From Escallonia rubra (Eukaryota; Streptophyta; Magnoliopsida; Escalloniales; Escalloniaceae), in assembly GCA_033065855.1 (NCBI GenBank), contig JAVXUO010000192.1, positions 372,001-436,000 on the forward strand: 64,000 bases of DNA. Direction: 5' to 3'. How positions within the stretch are numbered: position 1 is the stretch's first letter; the number at the start of each line of letters is the position of its first letter. Shown piece after piece: positions 1-13,000 of the stretch. The notes beneath the pieces were generated by a model that saw nothing but the letters and a program-made list of their open reading frames with translations, was not told where the DNA came from and made no database searches. A program made the translations under genes and the position numbers.

Positions 1-3000
1 CCAATGAACTTGTGCTAAGTGAAAATTGGATAGAGGTTTCTGCACTTTGCTTCACATAATAAAAATGCCGAGTTTCAAGATTTTGGAGGACATCAAATGG
101 CCTAAGCAGCGGATGTGCCCTCGACCTTATTGAATAAATCATGACCACATGAAAGTAACTAACAGATTCAGACTTCCCTCAACATTCGTTTGGTCATATT
201 ATAAACCCTTTCTACTGACAACCACCAAACAGATCGTCAGTTCAGTTGAATATAACGGCATTCACCAAAATTAGGGTGCTTAATCATTCTTTTATAGGCA
301 AGTAATCACCAAAAATTCCCAGCCACAATACCCGGTACACAACTAGTTTATAAGGCCCAAGAAAGATTACAAACAGATTCTCCTATTCCTCCCAACCCCA
401 CCCCAACCAATAAAGAGGCAGAAATGACAATGGACCGGGATTAGACAGGGACTGGGGGTGGAAACAAACCCCAACAGGGACAAAAGGATAAAAAGATGCA
501 ATTCCACGCACGAGGATCTAGGCAGAGCTTAAACCAGCAGCCTGAATTTTAAAAAAGAGAATGCCACAGTATAATTACAACATTTCATAGCCACAGGGCC
601 ATCAAAGCGCCAAGTGTAGCGGCTACAGGCCAGGGAACTACAAGTAAAAATCTAAGTCTGACTGCCTCAGGCGACGACACTCACCCACCGTTCTCAACAT
701 ACGACAGCCTGGGCCCCTCAACCTAGCCATGGAATCCAACTCTGCTAGCCAATGCCGACATACTCTAACAGGTAACATTCCCCGCTGGACCCTCCAAGCC
801 ATCGACACCAACCATGATTGGCTTTAAAATCCATCCTTCCAACTGCTCTATCAAGCCAGAGTAAGCTCAAACTCAAGGCGAGTAACAACAAGAAGAAGAA
901 ACGACGTAAAGGAACATCAACCTGCCAGAGGAAGAGGCGAACAGTCTGACCTGACCAACGTGAATCTCCTAAATCAAATGCCTTCTGGAAGACTGGTTAG
1001 GATTGACCATCACAACTGCAAAGCAGACATCTGGTCGAGCACACCAGCGTAGCATCCAGCAAAGAAATCTGATTCCTTTATTCCTCAGTCTTGTGGCACT
1101 GGTCTCCCTCGGACTGTTCATGGGTTTAGAGTCTGCCATTCCTTATGTAAGTCCGTTGAAACAAACCAAGAAGCTTCTGAGCAGTTTCAAACTGGTCTCA
1201 ATGCCAAGCACCTAATCGTCCCTCTATATGAACATCTAGTAGAGCATCCTGCTACAGGTTTTCGGAATGCTACGACAAAGGTAAGACTGTATAGTCACTG
1301 GCAGAAACGTTATTGTGAGTTCTTGACATTCAAGGGAACGAAGAATCAGATTCGTGGTTGTGTTGTCGAGGAGAAAGGGCTTGTAAGATCAATGATCCTC
1401 ATCAAGTTTGTGCTGCCAAAAGGTAAACTTAAACCTTCATGTAGAACATTCACCACTTGAATATTTATAAGCTACAGCCTGCATGCCCGCCTATTTTAAT
1501 ATCAAAAACCAAAGTCCCATGCTTGATAATTTGCTTAAGAGAAGAAAATATTTACTGTGGGCTTTAAAGAAAAAAACCGTGTTTAAAGGGAACTTTTTGC
1601 TTACTCCTATCGTAATCTTTCTGCACATTATAGGAACTCTGCTTGACAACTTCATAAAAAGAATTGTGCCGTTGTTGACTTATCAAAATTCTACGATCTG
1701 TTCAAATGTGGTTCTTTCAGACTTTGTGCACTGTGTCAAGGAATGTTTTGCTGCAATGTCTTTCTGACGAGGTATTCGGATCAAAATGAATGAGGTACAA
1801 TCTACCGAACTAGGGTATGGGCAAAGCTATGCTGCTGCAAAATCCTAGCTTGAAGTTTGATTGTAAGAGGTTGCATTTCGCAGCATGCATGACGCATGCC
1901 AAGGTACCTAAATACAAGTTGGATGGTGCAAGTCGGGCATAATAAAGGCTCGTGCTATTTTTTACATGGCGCATTTACCCTGGGAGATAATATTAATTTG
2001 GTGCATAACATTAGTAGATGTGGGCTCTCCAGATCTATACATTTGCCCATTATCAATTGGAAATACATCGTGGAGGACAATAGGAGAGGAGTGTTCCTCC
2101 AAATCATTACTTCTAGAGTTTCGAACTCATGGTGTTGGAAGGATAATGCTAATGCACTTAGGTTTTGGAGCAAACAAAAACAATGTATAACAGATGTGGC
2201 CAGGACTGACGTCATCTATGCTGCCACTAGGCGCCGTCAGTGGCGCTGATGCAATCGCCGCCTTCATGATGATTTTTAATAGTCGGCCCCTCCCTTCCAA
2301 TAATTAGTTACCATATTTTTGCAAGAAGCTATGGAATCTCAGTGAGATTCGCAAATTTTGCACTCCTACCTTGAGAGCTTGTTAGGAGAACGATCCCAGG
2401 TGGGTTGGTTTCACGAACTCAAGTAGCCGTAGATGCTTTACTCTTCCTGGCACCATTTATCTATCGCTGATTGAGATTTTTTCTGTCGTTAATGGAGCCG
2501 AGGGTTTCAAAGGGGAAGAAGAAGATAAAGCATACCAGGCCTTGGGCCATGAGAGAGTCGTTTTTATTTTGGCTCCGTTAGTTATTAGGTAATGATGTGC
2601 CCTCAATTTGCTGAGAGAAAGAGCACGTGGGAGTGGGCCAAAGGTTGTGTGAGGGTACATGGTTTTGATATGGCAACGACAGGCTCTTACCATTGCTCAA
2701 TAGAGAAGACACCTGGTCTATCATTGAAACACCCATAAGATTGAATTTCTCTGTAAACTAAAAACGTTCATAAACACCTCTCTAGGAGCTAAAAAATTTA
2801 ACAAAACAAAAAAGGATCATATATAATTTATGCAAGTACGCATGTCTTATATATGTAAGTTTGTGTGTGTGTGTATATACATGTCTATCGTCTGTATTTG
2901 CATGTGCGTGTATATCGTATTAGAGTAAAATATATATGATATTTATCCATTCAAGCTGCTCCTAACTCGGATTCATCTAGGTACCTACGCTCCCTTGCTC

Positions 3001-3948
3001 CCGCAGCTGGCCCCCGCACCTGCTCCCTCTCCGTGCAATTAAGGGCCGTATGTCATTTTCTAAAACATTTACAGTTTAGCGGGTTCAAATCTCTCCTGAG
3101 AGAGTTTGTCTCTTCTAGGCCAATTTTTGCAGCACAGCAACGTCCTCCCAACAGTGTCACCAATGCCCGTATGACTTTCTGCAAAATCTCTCTTCTAAAA
3201 ACTAAATTGACGTTCTCTATAGTAAGTTAAAGTTTATTATGATAAGAAGATCATCGGCTCATCTACACGAAAAGTAAACCAACTCGACTAGCTAAAGAGT
3301 GTCCAAAAACTCTAACCATCAACGTTTTCCTCAACCCAGCTAAAAAGAAAACAATAATTATGCCTTTAGTTTGGCTAGGACGAATGACCTTCCAAAGCTT
3401 CCCTCTTTGCCACAGGCACGCACTTATAGAGAGACCAAATTCTCAAAAAATCCACACTAATCTAGGCAAAACCCAGCAAATACCCACCAAACTGAAAATC
3501 ATATCAGGAACAAAGTATATGGGCCATTGATTCCATTGTCTTTGCTAAGGAAGAACCAATTCATACGATCCATACCCAGCATTATTACCAGTTGGAATAG
3601 CATTTCTAGCTGCTTCAACAGGCTCTTAAGGGCTGAAGACCTCCACATCACTGACCAAGGGAACGAGCTGCCCGTCCCAATCAAGGGCCAAGAATAACAA
3701 GGTTTGAACACAGGCCATTAGCATTGCTTGTCCACAACTGTTTCAACCCCATATAAAAAGCGTACAAGATGATCCATCTCTTTACGCTTGAGCAAGGACT
3801 CTATAAGAATTACGAAGAGAACTACTTTTTAATGGGTTCTCATTTATGATTAGCTTAATCATTTATCCCGAGTTAACAGTAGTACAACTAAATAGAAACA
3901 AAAAAAATGTATTGCAGTCAGGTAGAAATTGTTGGATCCCAAAAAAGT
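1..3948. other. Unresolved, no confident gene
   Basis: This stretch lies downstream of the last resolved exon of the minus-strand WD40 gene and may be its intron or intergenic DNA. I looked here on the minus strand for the missing terminal WD40 exon (a short segment ending in a WD-type tryptophan) and did not find it. A short TG/TA microsatellite sits near 2860-2890. A 137-codon open stretch at 1049-1460 is listed separately. Nothing else is recognisable. Confidence 0.4.
1049..1460 (+). other. Unrecognised open stretch, 137 codons, no ATG
   Basis: A plus-strand frame is open from just after a TAG near 1046 to a TGA at 1458-1460. It has no methionine start in its first part. The middle (from about 1180) reads as ordinary soluble protein, with a segment beginning KHLIVPLYEHLVEHP followed by a basic region. 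I do not recognise the family. It could be one exon of a host gene or of a decayed transposon, or a chance open frame. No flanking splice signals were strong enough to decide. Confidence 0.2.
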
Positions 3949-4071
3949 TCAAGTGAGCATAAATAGTACAGTAGACAGGATGCGTGCTTCTATAACCATG
4001 GAAACGGGTACTAGATGGAATTTCATAAATTGCCATCTTATAAATAACAGCAATGCTAAAAGAGGCTTTAC

Positions 4072-7000
4072 CACTGCGGCATGAGCACGAAAATTGGACA
4101 CGACAGATGCATCTACCAGATCCCAGAAGAAAACAGAGCCATCTTCAGATCCACCAGTTACATGGGCATCAGTGTTTGTAATGCAGCAATCCATTTTAAA
4201 AGACTGTTGCAGAAGCATCCAAAGGAGACATATTAGGTGGCCAATACTTGATAAACTGCTAAAAGCTCAACTTCTCAAAAAAACAAAATCGTTGACGTAT
4301 TCTGCAATCCCACCCATATGAATCAATAGGAATAAAAGGATTTTAGGAACAAAAGGAATATATATTGTACAACTTTCAGTGGACCACAAAGTGGTCCGAG
4401 GTTTTAGACAAAACATTCAGAACAACAATAAAAGCTCGCATTCAGCAGAAACCGAAGGCACAAAGGTTTATACTAGGATGCTGAACTAACCTTGCAGGTA
4501 TGGCCTTTATATTCTTGCAGTAATTCACCACTGGATCTGCCATATATAAGAATCAGTCAAGGGGAAGAAAATTAAATTAAGGTCAGCTAAACGAATATAA
4601 GAACAAGACAGAGAGATCACCGGTCCAGAAGACGTAGAGTGGAATCCAGGCAACTTGCTAAAATGCAATTACCATCATTTGAAAGAGAGATGCAATTGAC
4701 GGGTTGACCCAAGTCATCAGATATTTCTCTAATAACAAGCATCGAACTTTGTTAGAAGCAGCGTATGACGATTGAAAAGTGAAATTCATCTAAAAAAACC
4801 TGAAGAGCACCCAAAGAAGAGAGCATAAGATATGAGTTCATAATTCACTAAACGCTATATACCTGCCGATTCTCATGTCAAATGTTCGAACAGTTCCATC
4901 AACACTTCCAGCAATTATCTCACTTTTTGTTAAACCAATTGACATCACACTATCCAAAAATGTGTCAATGATCTGCACAGCAACCACAATTTTTGGATAC
5001 AACTCGGAACATAATGGTCACGAATATACGAGAGCGGGAGAGAGAGAGAGAGACCTGGATGGGCTCCGTGCTGTGAGACCTGCAGTCCCAAGCACGCAGT
5101 GACCGATCATACCCTGCTGATACAACTACAGATGCATATTCATTGAACTTGACAGCGTTTACCTGGTAAAACCAAAAGGAAAAGAAAACAATAAAACAAG
5201 ATACACAGACATAAAGAATTACAATAAGCAAGCTGACAGCAGACATGCATTCTTGAACACCAAAACATTAAACCTTTTACTGTTCTTAAGTTTCTTATTC
5301 TCAAACAATCGTATCCATCATTTTGTAGTTACCAATTTTTATGTTAACAAATTGTTTAAAAGAAAATTTGTTTATCGCATTTATCTGATTCAAACTCTTG
5401 CTATTTTTCCTTTCATATGAACTAGTCAAAACACTAATGCTAGCACGCAAAGATACTTGCTCTCTGAATCCCTGGAGTAGAAACTGAGCAGCTACTTTGC
5501 AATAAGTAACCGGAAACAAAAGAATAGAGCTGTTATGGGTGAGGAAGTTGGTGAAGGATATGCTCAAACTCTCTTGTTCTAGATTTTTATTCTTACCTTA
5601 CAAAAAAAACACAAACAAAACAAAGACGAAATGATTATATAATCCCATGGCTTCATAGAATAAAATCGACTTCTAAATGCACACATAAAATTTCCCTCAC
5701 ACAGGTTTTACTTTCTATCCTTGGAAAAAATAATTTAGAGCATAATAACCAGGAAATCTTCCGATAGATTAAATGCATGTGTCTGTGTGTGTCCAGGTGG
5801 GTGTGTCAAGATACCTAGTGTTAAGATACTTTATTCGTAGTATATTCACTTCCATAAAATCCCAGCCAGTTACAGTTAAGCATTCCACTTGAGGTTTTTG
5901 GAAGTTTTTCTTTGATATGTCACCCTTCTCTCCCCTTCGCCTTTATTGTGAACTCCCTGCCTATCCTTTCACTAGCTAAACCAGGCATCTCTATACACTA
6001 AACTCATCGATGGCTTTTACGGGCACAAGACGAGGATAATTGACAAAAATTTCACGAACACAGGTTTCAGCCTATGACCAAAGATAAGCACGAGAACCTT
6101 TGTGAGGCGCCATCATTGTACATGACACTTCTAGGACACAGCATACTACCTACGCTCTTAGAGTTCTTTGACTTGTCCATAATCACATAAATCACTTAAC
6201 TTTGAACGCGTGCCGACACTTTCAGGTCACTCGCCAAAAAAATGATCAACCACCTTGAAGATGAATTAGACCGACTTCTAAAATGTAAGAGAAGTATATT
6301 CCTTAGAAGAAAACCCTGTGTTAGTGTTTATTATAATATTCCAAACAACCCGAGGGAAGATCTTATCATAGGAGTGGCCGTGGGATGGGGAGACAAAAAG
6401 ATAAAACCCCATGTAACTTGTTTAATTACCATTTTCTCAAAAATTTTAAGCTATTAAACAATGGGCTCAATAATGTACATCATGCCTTAACACTATGCCT
6501 TGCTTGCACCTAGATTGTACGTTGAGAGGCACACTAAAGTGGTTCACAAGGGCAGAAGAAACATATGAAGTGCTCAGGGGGTGTGCAAGCTGGGATAAGA
6601 ACCCAAACTAGATGTACGATACGATGCCAAGTCGCGGCTTACTTTTGAGCAGTCAGAGTGATCTCAACAATGTATATGATGCTTTAACACACATAGCATA
6701 TGTGCGCACATAAATACAGACCGGGATACTTAAATGACGACGAACATAGTTACATGTGTGAGTGTTTATACACCCACTGTTACAGTCTCTCCATAAGCGG
6801 TAAGGCATCAACCCCCTAACTCTTCTGATGGTGGGAGAGTTGTGCACTGGGCCACCCAATGTCTCTGTTTGTCTGATAACATGGTGATGTCAAACTGGCA
6901 GAATATAAAAGAGAGGAGGGAGAAACAAAATAACAGAAGAAAGAACCTGAATGTTAACAAGAGGTGGTCCTTTATATAGGACAAGATGCTTTTAAAGATG

Positions 7001-10000
7001 AAAAATCAACTCCTAATTGATTCAATCAGATCGTAACTGATTTGATTGAATCTTACATTTATTGCGAAATTCCTAATTTATCTCTAGCTTAAAATAAACT
7101 TAAACAAAATAAAATCCCTAACATATGTCTTGGATTTTCGAGAATAAGTCTGTGAAGTCTACTGATTACGCCAAGTTGTGTTTCCATCACATGGGTAATT
7201 ATAGCTTCTTATACTACCTAACTTAAATAGTTTTCTGATATAAAATTGTTGTACTGTGTCTATGCAATGTTTGTACCTAGATTCTGTTCACTGGCGCATG
7301 GGTACGTCAGCGCTAAACAAGCCACACTTTTGTGGACAAATTAACCCCATTCTTTTACGTGTTATAAGGTTACTTGATGATGTTACCATAGAAACTCTCT
7401 CCTCTTGTCACAGTTGGTATCACCTGCCCCTCCTGAACCCTCTCTCAAGTTTCAATCCCATCCAATCGATTCTCCTTTGCCTTCCCGTCCATCCCCCCGG
7501 CCCAACCTCCCCTTCACCCACCCCCCCCCCAACCCGCCCATCGCTGTTCCCCATTCCCCTCCCCCTCCCCCACTCATCCCATCGCCTTGCCCCTTCCTAT
7601 TGGGGTACCCAGCACCTACCCGTCACTGCCGTCGTCTTAGGGCTTTTTAAATGATCAAAGGGATAGAAGGGTGATGCTAGTTTAGGCTATGGTGCTATGT
7701 GTCTACATGCTAGCGCCATGGTGGCTAGCACCATAGCCTAAATTACTTTCACCGTTACCACTAGATCTTGATCTAGGCATTCACATTCTTTCTCCTTCAG
7801 CACTTACAGTCAGTGATATCTCTCGAGGTAAAAGAGAACGGGTGGTATGGAAAGAGGACAGCAGGGGTCCTGTTTTGGTTCAATCTTTCTACTAGGCACT
7901 TTTTTTTTCCATGGAAAGAGAATTGGTTTCTGTCATCCCCTCTTAAGGTGTCTTTTCGTAAGCAAGAGACCAGACCAGCCTACAAAATCCAAATCTGCTG
8001 AATCACACGTTATAATCTTTGAGAGGCTGCTAAAAATTCAGCGTTAAAAGGGAATTGCTTGAGAAGAATAAAGATTTATGTGAACTAGTGCTTCAAGTGC
8101 AAGAATACCAGTGAATCGGTAGATCATTTGCTCTTAATTTGCCCTATAGCCAAGCTTGTGTGGAATTTGGGTTGCCTGGGTCATGCCAAGGTTTGCTGCT
8201 GATTTGTTAAGGGCTTGGTCCCTGTACAAATACAGACGGCGCCCGGAGATGAAGTGCTGGATATTGATCCCTCCTTGCATTTTTGGTGTTTATGGACGAA
8301 AAGCAACAGCAGAGCCTTTGAATAGTTGGAGAGTTCTGTTGAGAATTTAAAGGCTCTTTTCTTGTCTACTTTAGCGTTCTGGGCAGAGGAAAATGTCAAT
8401 TCCAATGAAGGCCTTTCTTGATATTTTGGACAGCTTTTTGAGTTGTATATGTGGTTGATTTTGTATACTTTTCGTGTACATAAGTTCCCTCCTGTAATTT
8501 TGTTATATTGAAAATACTCTTACCTGTCAAAGACATGAATTAATGATTATGGCTATAGCACAAGCTACCCAAGGACTTCTCTAAGAAGACATATGACACT
8601 AGTTAGAATCCGTGGAAGATGACACCACATTGCTCGTTAATCAGCACAGTGTTTACAAGCTTCATTACCAAGAACAGGTACCAAGAAAAATTCACCTATC
8701 TTATGTCCACAAATGGTCAAGAACAATGCAAGATGGGAATGGCTATGTGGAATTGGCACATACTCCATCCCATTTACCAGTATATGTTATCAAAGATTAG
8801 AATTAGAGGAATTCTAACAACTTATCATATCCAGAAGCCTTTAGTCCAAGCTTTTCACTTGATTACCTCTTTGCTTATCTAATGCAATCAATTCTGCTTT
8901 ACCTTCTCTTTACAATTATGGAATCATGTAAAACACCTCGTCGTAGTATATAGGTTAATTTAAAAGGCAAAATATTAAGGCTTTTTATCTGTTCTTGGTT
9001 CACAGAAAAGTGTTGGTCTATTTATGAGCTTGAAGGATCTGTCAAGAATTCAAGTCCAATTGTAATTTCTCTTCCAAAGGAGACTTAAAAAATCATTAAT
9101 TTTCTAAGTTAGCCCCCGTAGTAAAAATGATGTGTAATTCTTAGCACTAGATTACATGGCAACTGTTGAATCATCGATCTAAGATATACAGTAAAAGCAA
9201 TTACCTAACGCGATGATTCAAAGTAACCACCATACATGTAAATTACGTGTACATGAAAGCTCCATGCTCATTTAGTAGCATCCACACGCCACATATATGC
9301 TTATAACAAGCAAATTTCGTCTAGGAGTGGATAAGCATATAACGGCATGGATTTAACATGTTTAGGTAGCAATTTCAATATGTCGTGCTACTTTTCAATA
9401 GAACTGGTACTAAGATTATTTTATATTTCTCTACTCATCAGTTTTCTTGTTACTTCCATGTCCATGCTTCATGTCAAATTCTTTAAATTCTCAAATACCT
9501 ATCCAAACCAGAAATTTAGATGCAATCATTCATTTTTTTTTTTGGGTAAACTCGGCTTATAAGTAAAAAAATTACGACTTACTGATCAAGATAAGCACAA
9601 AGCTTTAACTTCCGTTTAAAATCAACTATCAACCGGTAGTAGTTCTAAAACTTTGGCCATTGTGGAATGTCAGATCTCTAACTCCTCATTAGATCACTAA
9701 TAGACCCATTAACTATATTATTCTTCATCTAAATATAATCCTTATGCATTAAAAACAAGGAAAAAAAAATGAACTTTTACAAACCTCACTGTCATGACCC
9801 CGAAACTTTCGAATTACACGACCACTTGCTACATCCCAGTAAAATACTTGTCGATCACCACCACAAGAACATAGTTTGGAATTATCCCTACAACAGAACA
9901 GCACGTTACTAATTGCTGAAAGCCACAAAATAATCCCCAAGAAGTATGCTCAAAATTTTATTCTTGGACTGACCAAATGGGACTCAAGAAAAATGCCCAC

Positions 10001-13000
10001 AGTGAACCTTAAAGGCTATACATCTTGCAGAAAAGTAACTCATGAGGCATGCCTAATCACAGTTTAAATTCTCATGGTTTCATGTACTTATGAATTTTCA
10101 AACTATACTACGCCATTAGATGATCGATTATGGTCGCTCATGCTCTAAGATACTTGCTCACCAGATGTTTAGTTTGAAAACGGTCTAAACAGGATTGAAA
10201 ACTTAATTTGACTCCTTATGAGTCGGGGATAAGAGACAACAAAAAACCTGATGGTCCACATTTGACCTCACTACGCAGAAAGAAAGTAAAATACGAGTAG
10301 ATAAGATATACATTGAACATGCACAATAGAGGATACATATCTAGGTGACAAATTCGCAGTGCAGATGGGAGTGGGGGTGCAGATGCAGGTGCGTAAGTGC
10401 AACAGTTTGAAAAATTTTCACGAGTGCAGGAGCGCCCTCAGAGTGTCTACATATTAAAATGTACATATATATAAATGATTCACATATCTTTGCATGAATT
10501 TAATTAATACAGTAAAGTTATTGTTTAATCCAGTATAGTTATTGTTTTTGACAAAAAGTATTACCGAAGCTAGACTTTTCATTATATGTCAGCAATGATT
10601 AAAATCTATAGTAAGCATAAGCATGTACAGGTCTTTGGTTCAGCTGGTCATTTCATGCTTAAGTAAACCTGATGCTCAGAGGTTCAATTCTACATCTGGA
10701 GTGTTTTGAAATCCAGACCTCAAGCCCTTAAAAAGGGCACCGATCAGGTGTTTTCCCATCAGTGATAACAGCCACGCAGCACATTGGCACCGGTGAAATC
10801 CGATCAGATTCAAGAGCGCAACTTTGACCAGATGAGAGCGCGCTTTTGACGGGATTTCATGCTCACTATGGTGGAGTGTGACTTCAGCACGTTTTCAGCC
10901 CCCACATGGGCAAATATGTCACTTGGGTATACAAAGGCCCTAAGTGGAGCGTTCAGCAAGATATGGATAAGTACACAAAGAACCCCTAGTTAAATACAGA
11001 ATTACACTAATACATCAGAATTCCCACTCAAACTCAATGTGGTAGAGAACGAGCCAACTTGAGTTACAGAATTACATTAATGATTAGAATTCCCACTTGA
11101 ACTCAATGTGGCAGAGAACTAGCCAACTTTAGTTTGGAAATTTACTGTGGTAGCCAATTTGTGAAAACGTCTGCCATTTGATCAAGGGAAGGGATAGCAT
11201 GTACATTCATAGTGCCACGAGCAACATGTTCATTATTATTGAGAGCAATCTGGGTGGCACTTCTCCAGAAATATAACAGAAGAGTCCAAAAAAGAAGTAA
11301 AAAGCCCATAGCAGAGCATCGATCGGTCAGGTTACAAGCCCAATTGGCAAGAGAGTATGCATGCAGCTCAAGAGAGGAATGAGCAGAGAAATTTAGGCCA
11401 TGACATAAAGTACCCTTGAATATATCACTGAATATGAAGTAAAACAGGAAATTGAGTAGTCCGTGGAGCAGAGAAAAATTGACTGACCAGCTGCACAACA
11501 TACGCAATATCTGGACGAGTGACACGCACACAAGGTCACCAAAGAATGTGCAATACCAAGAAGGATCACAGAGAGGTGTACCATCAAAGGCAGCAAAACG
11601 GACATTAGGCCCGAGAGGACTAGATGCAGCCTTCTAGTCAATAAGACCAGCACGTGAAAGGAGATGGGAGCATATTTCGCCTGAGAAAGAGAGTAGCCAT
11701 CAGAGGTAGAGGAGACTTCGACCCCGAGGAAGAAACTCAGTGTACCTAAGTTATTTCGTCTCAAAGTCATAACTAAGATCCTGCTTCAGGGTAGAGATTC
11801 CATCGAGATCGCTTCGGTGATAATCATGTCGTCAACAAAGAAAAATACAATAATTAAGAAGCACAGACTAAGGTGGCAAGTGAGGATACGTCACCCTGTG
11901 CGGATACACGGATATGGGTTTTCTGAGACTTATAGGATACGGGTGCAGGTAGTATACATAGAATGTAATACTACTTCATATATTTGTAAATATGCAAACG
12001 AATTTTTCACTGAAAGTTCTCTTTTTTTTTTTTTTTCAATGACAAGTCAAATGTAATAAGCTAATCGTTAATATATTTGTATCATGTGTATATGAAGTAC
12101 TTGTAGTATTTTTTTTCGCCTTGTTTAGTTATTACGGATTAAAAGTAATAGTTGAAAAGAAAAAACCACTTTTAGAGGTATATAATACTTTTTATTTCAG
12201 CAACTACACTAGTTGCAAGAAACCACCAGAGAATATAAGAGGACAAGTAATAGTCAAATATCTCGGTCAAAGTCTCGACCCAACTACCAGAAAAAAGAGA
12301 TCTTGGCATCTTGCTAAGAGTGACAGGTACGCCCTCCTTCCCTCCTCCTCATTCCGTCTAGAGCCTAGCCCAGCCCAGAGAACCCATCGCTGCCAACATT
12401 CATCACCACCAATCGAAGGCTTCTGTATCTTCCTCTCCTCTCTTTTTTCGTTTTGCCGCTGCTCTCTCTCTTTCTCTGGACTCGCAACTTTAACTTAGTG
12501 CAAAAGAGCTCAACATTACATATTGGGTGCCCGAATTAAGTTCTGAAGTTCCAAATCGACTCCCCTAAGTTGTCCGGTGCATACTTCAAGCGTATCCAAG
12601 ACTTATTTTGAACTTATCAGCAATTAGAAAAATCAATATAAAAATTAAATACGTAAACAGCATCACTTGGTACGCAACCAGATGCCTCCATACCCGATCC
12701 TACCCTGACACCCATATGCCGGCCAAATTCCTGAGTTTGAGCTTCATAGATTATCAGATTTCTGAATAAAGAGCACAGAATCATGTGCAATGGATGTAAA
12801 ACCAAGTTCTTACAAAATGGAGCTGAATTTAGCAAACCAAGAAGTGGAGCTTGCTTGAGACCACAGGTGCTCAACAAAGACGACAGGTGAGCATATCTGG
12901 GAGGATGCATATAGACTTCCTCAATGACATCACAGTTGACACTCAGAACCATCAGGGCGAGTCTTTATTTTTGTCGATCCACTTGCACTCCATGGCTGCT

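Noticed and set aside
6790..6860. Possible tRNA or SINE sequence around the CGGTAAGGCATC stretch
   Set aside because: No paired A- and B-box at proper spacing and no cloverleaf; it may belong to a dispersed repeat, but I cannot support a feature.
7256..7654. Proline-rich ORFs of 132 and 81 aa
   Set aside because: Produced by a C-rich low-complexity tract within a WD40 gene intron; two frames are open together and no family matches.
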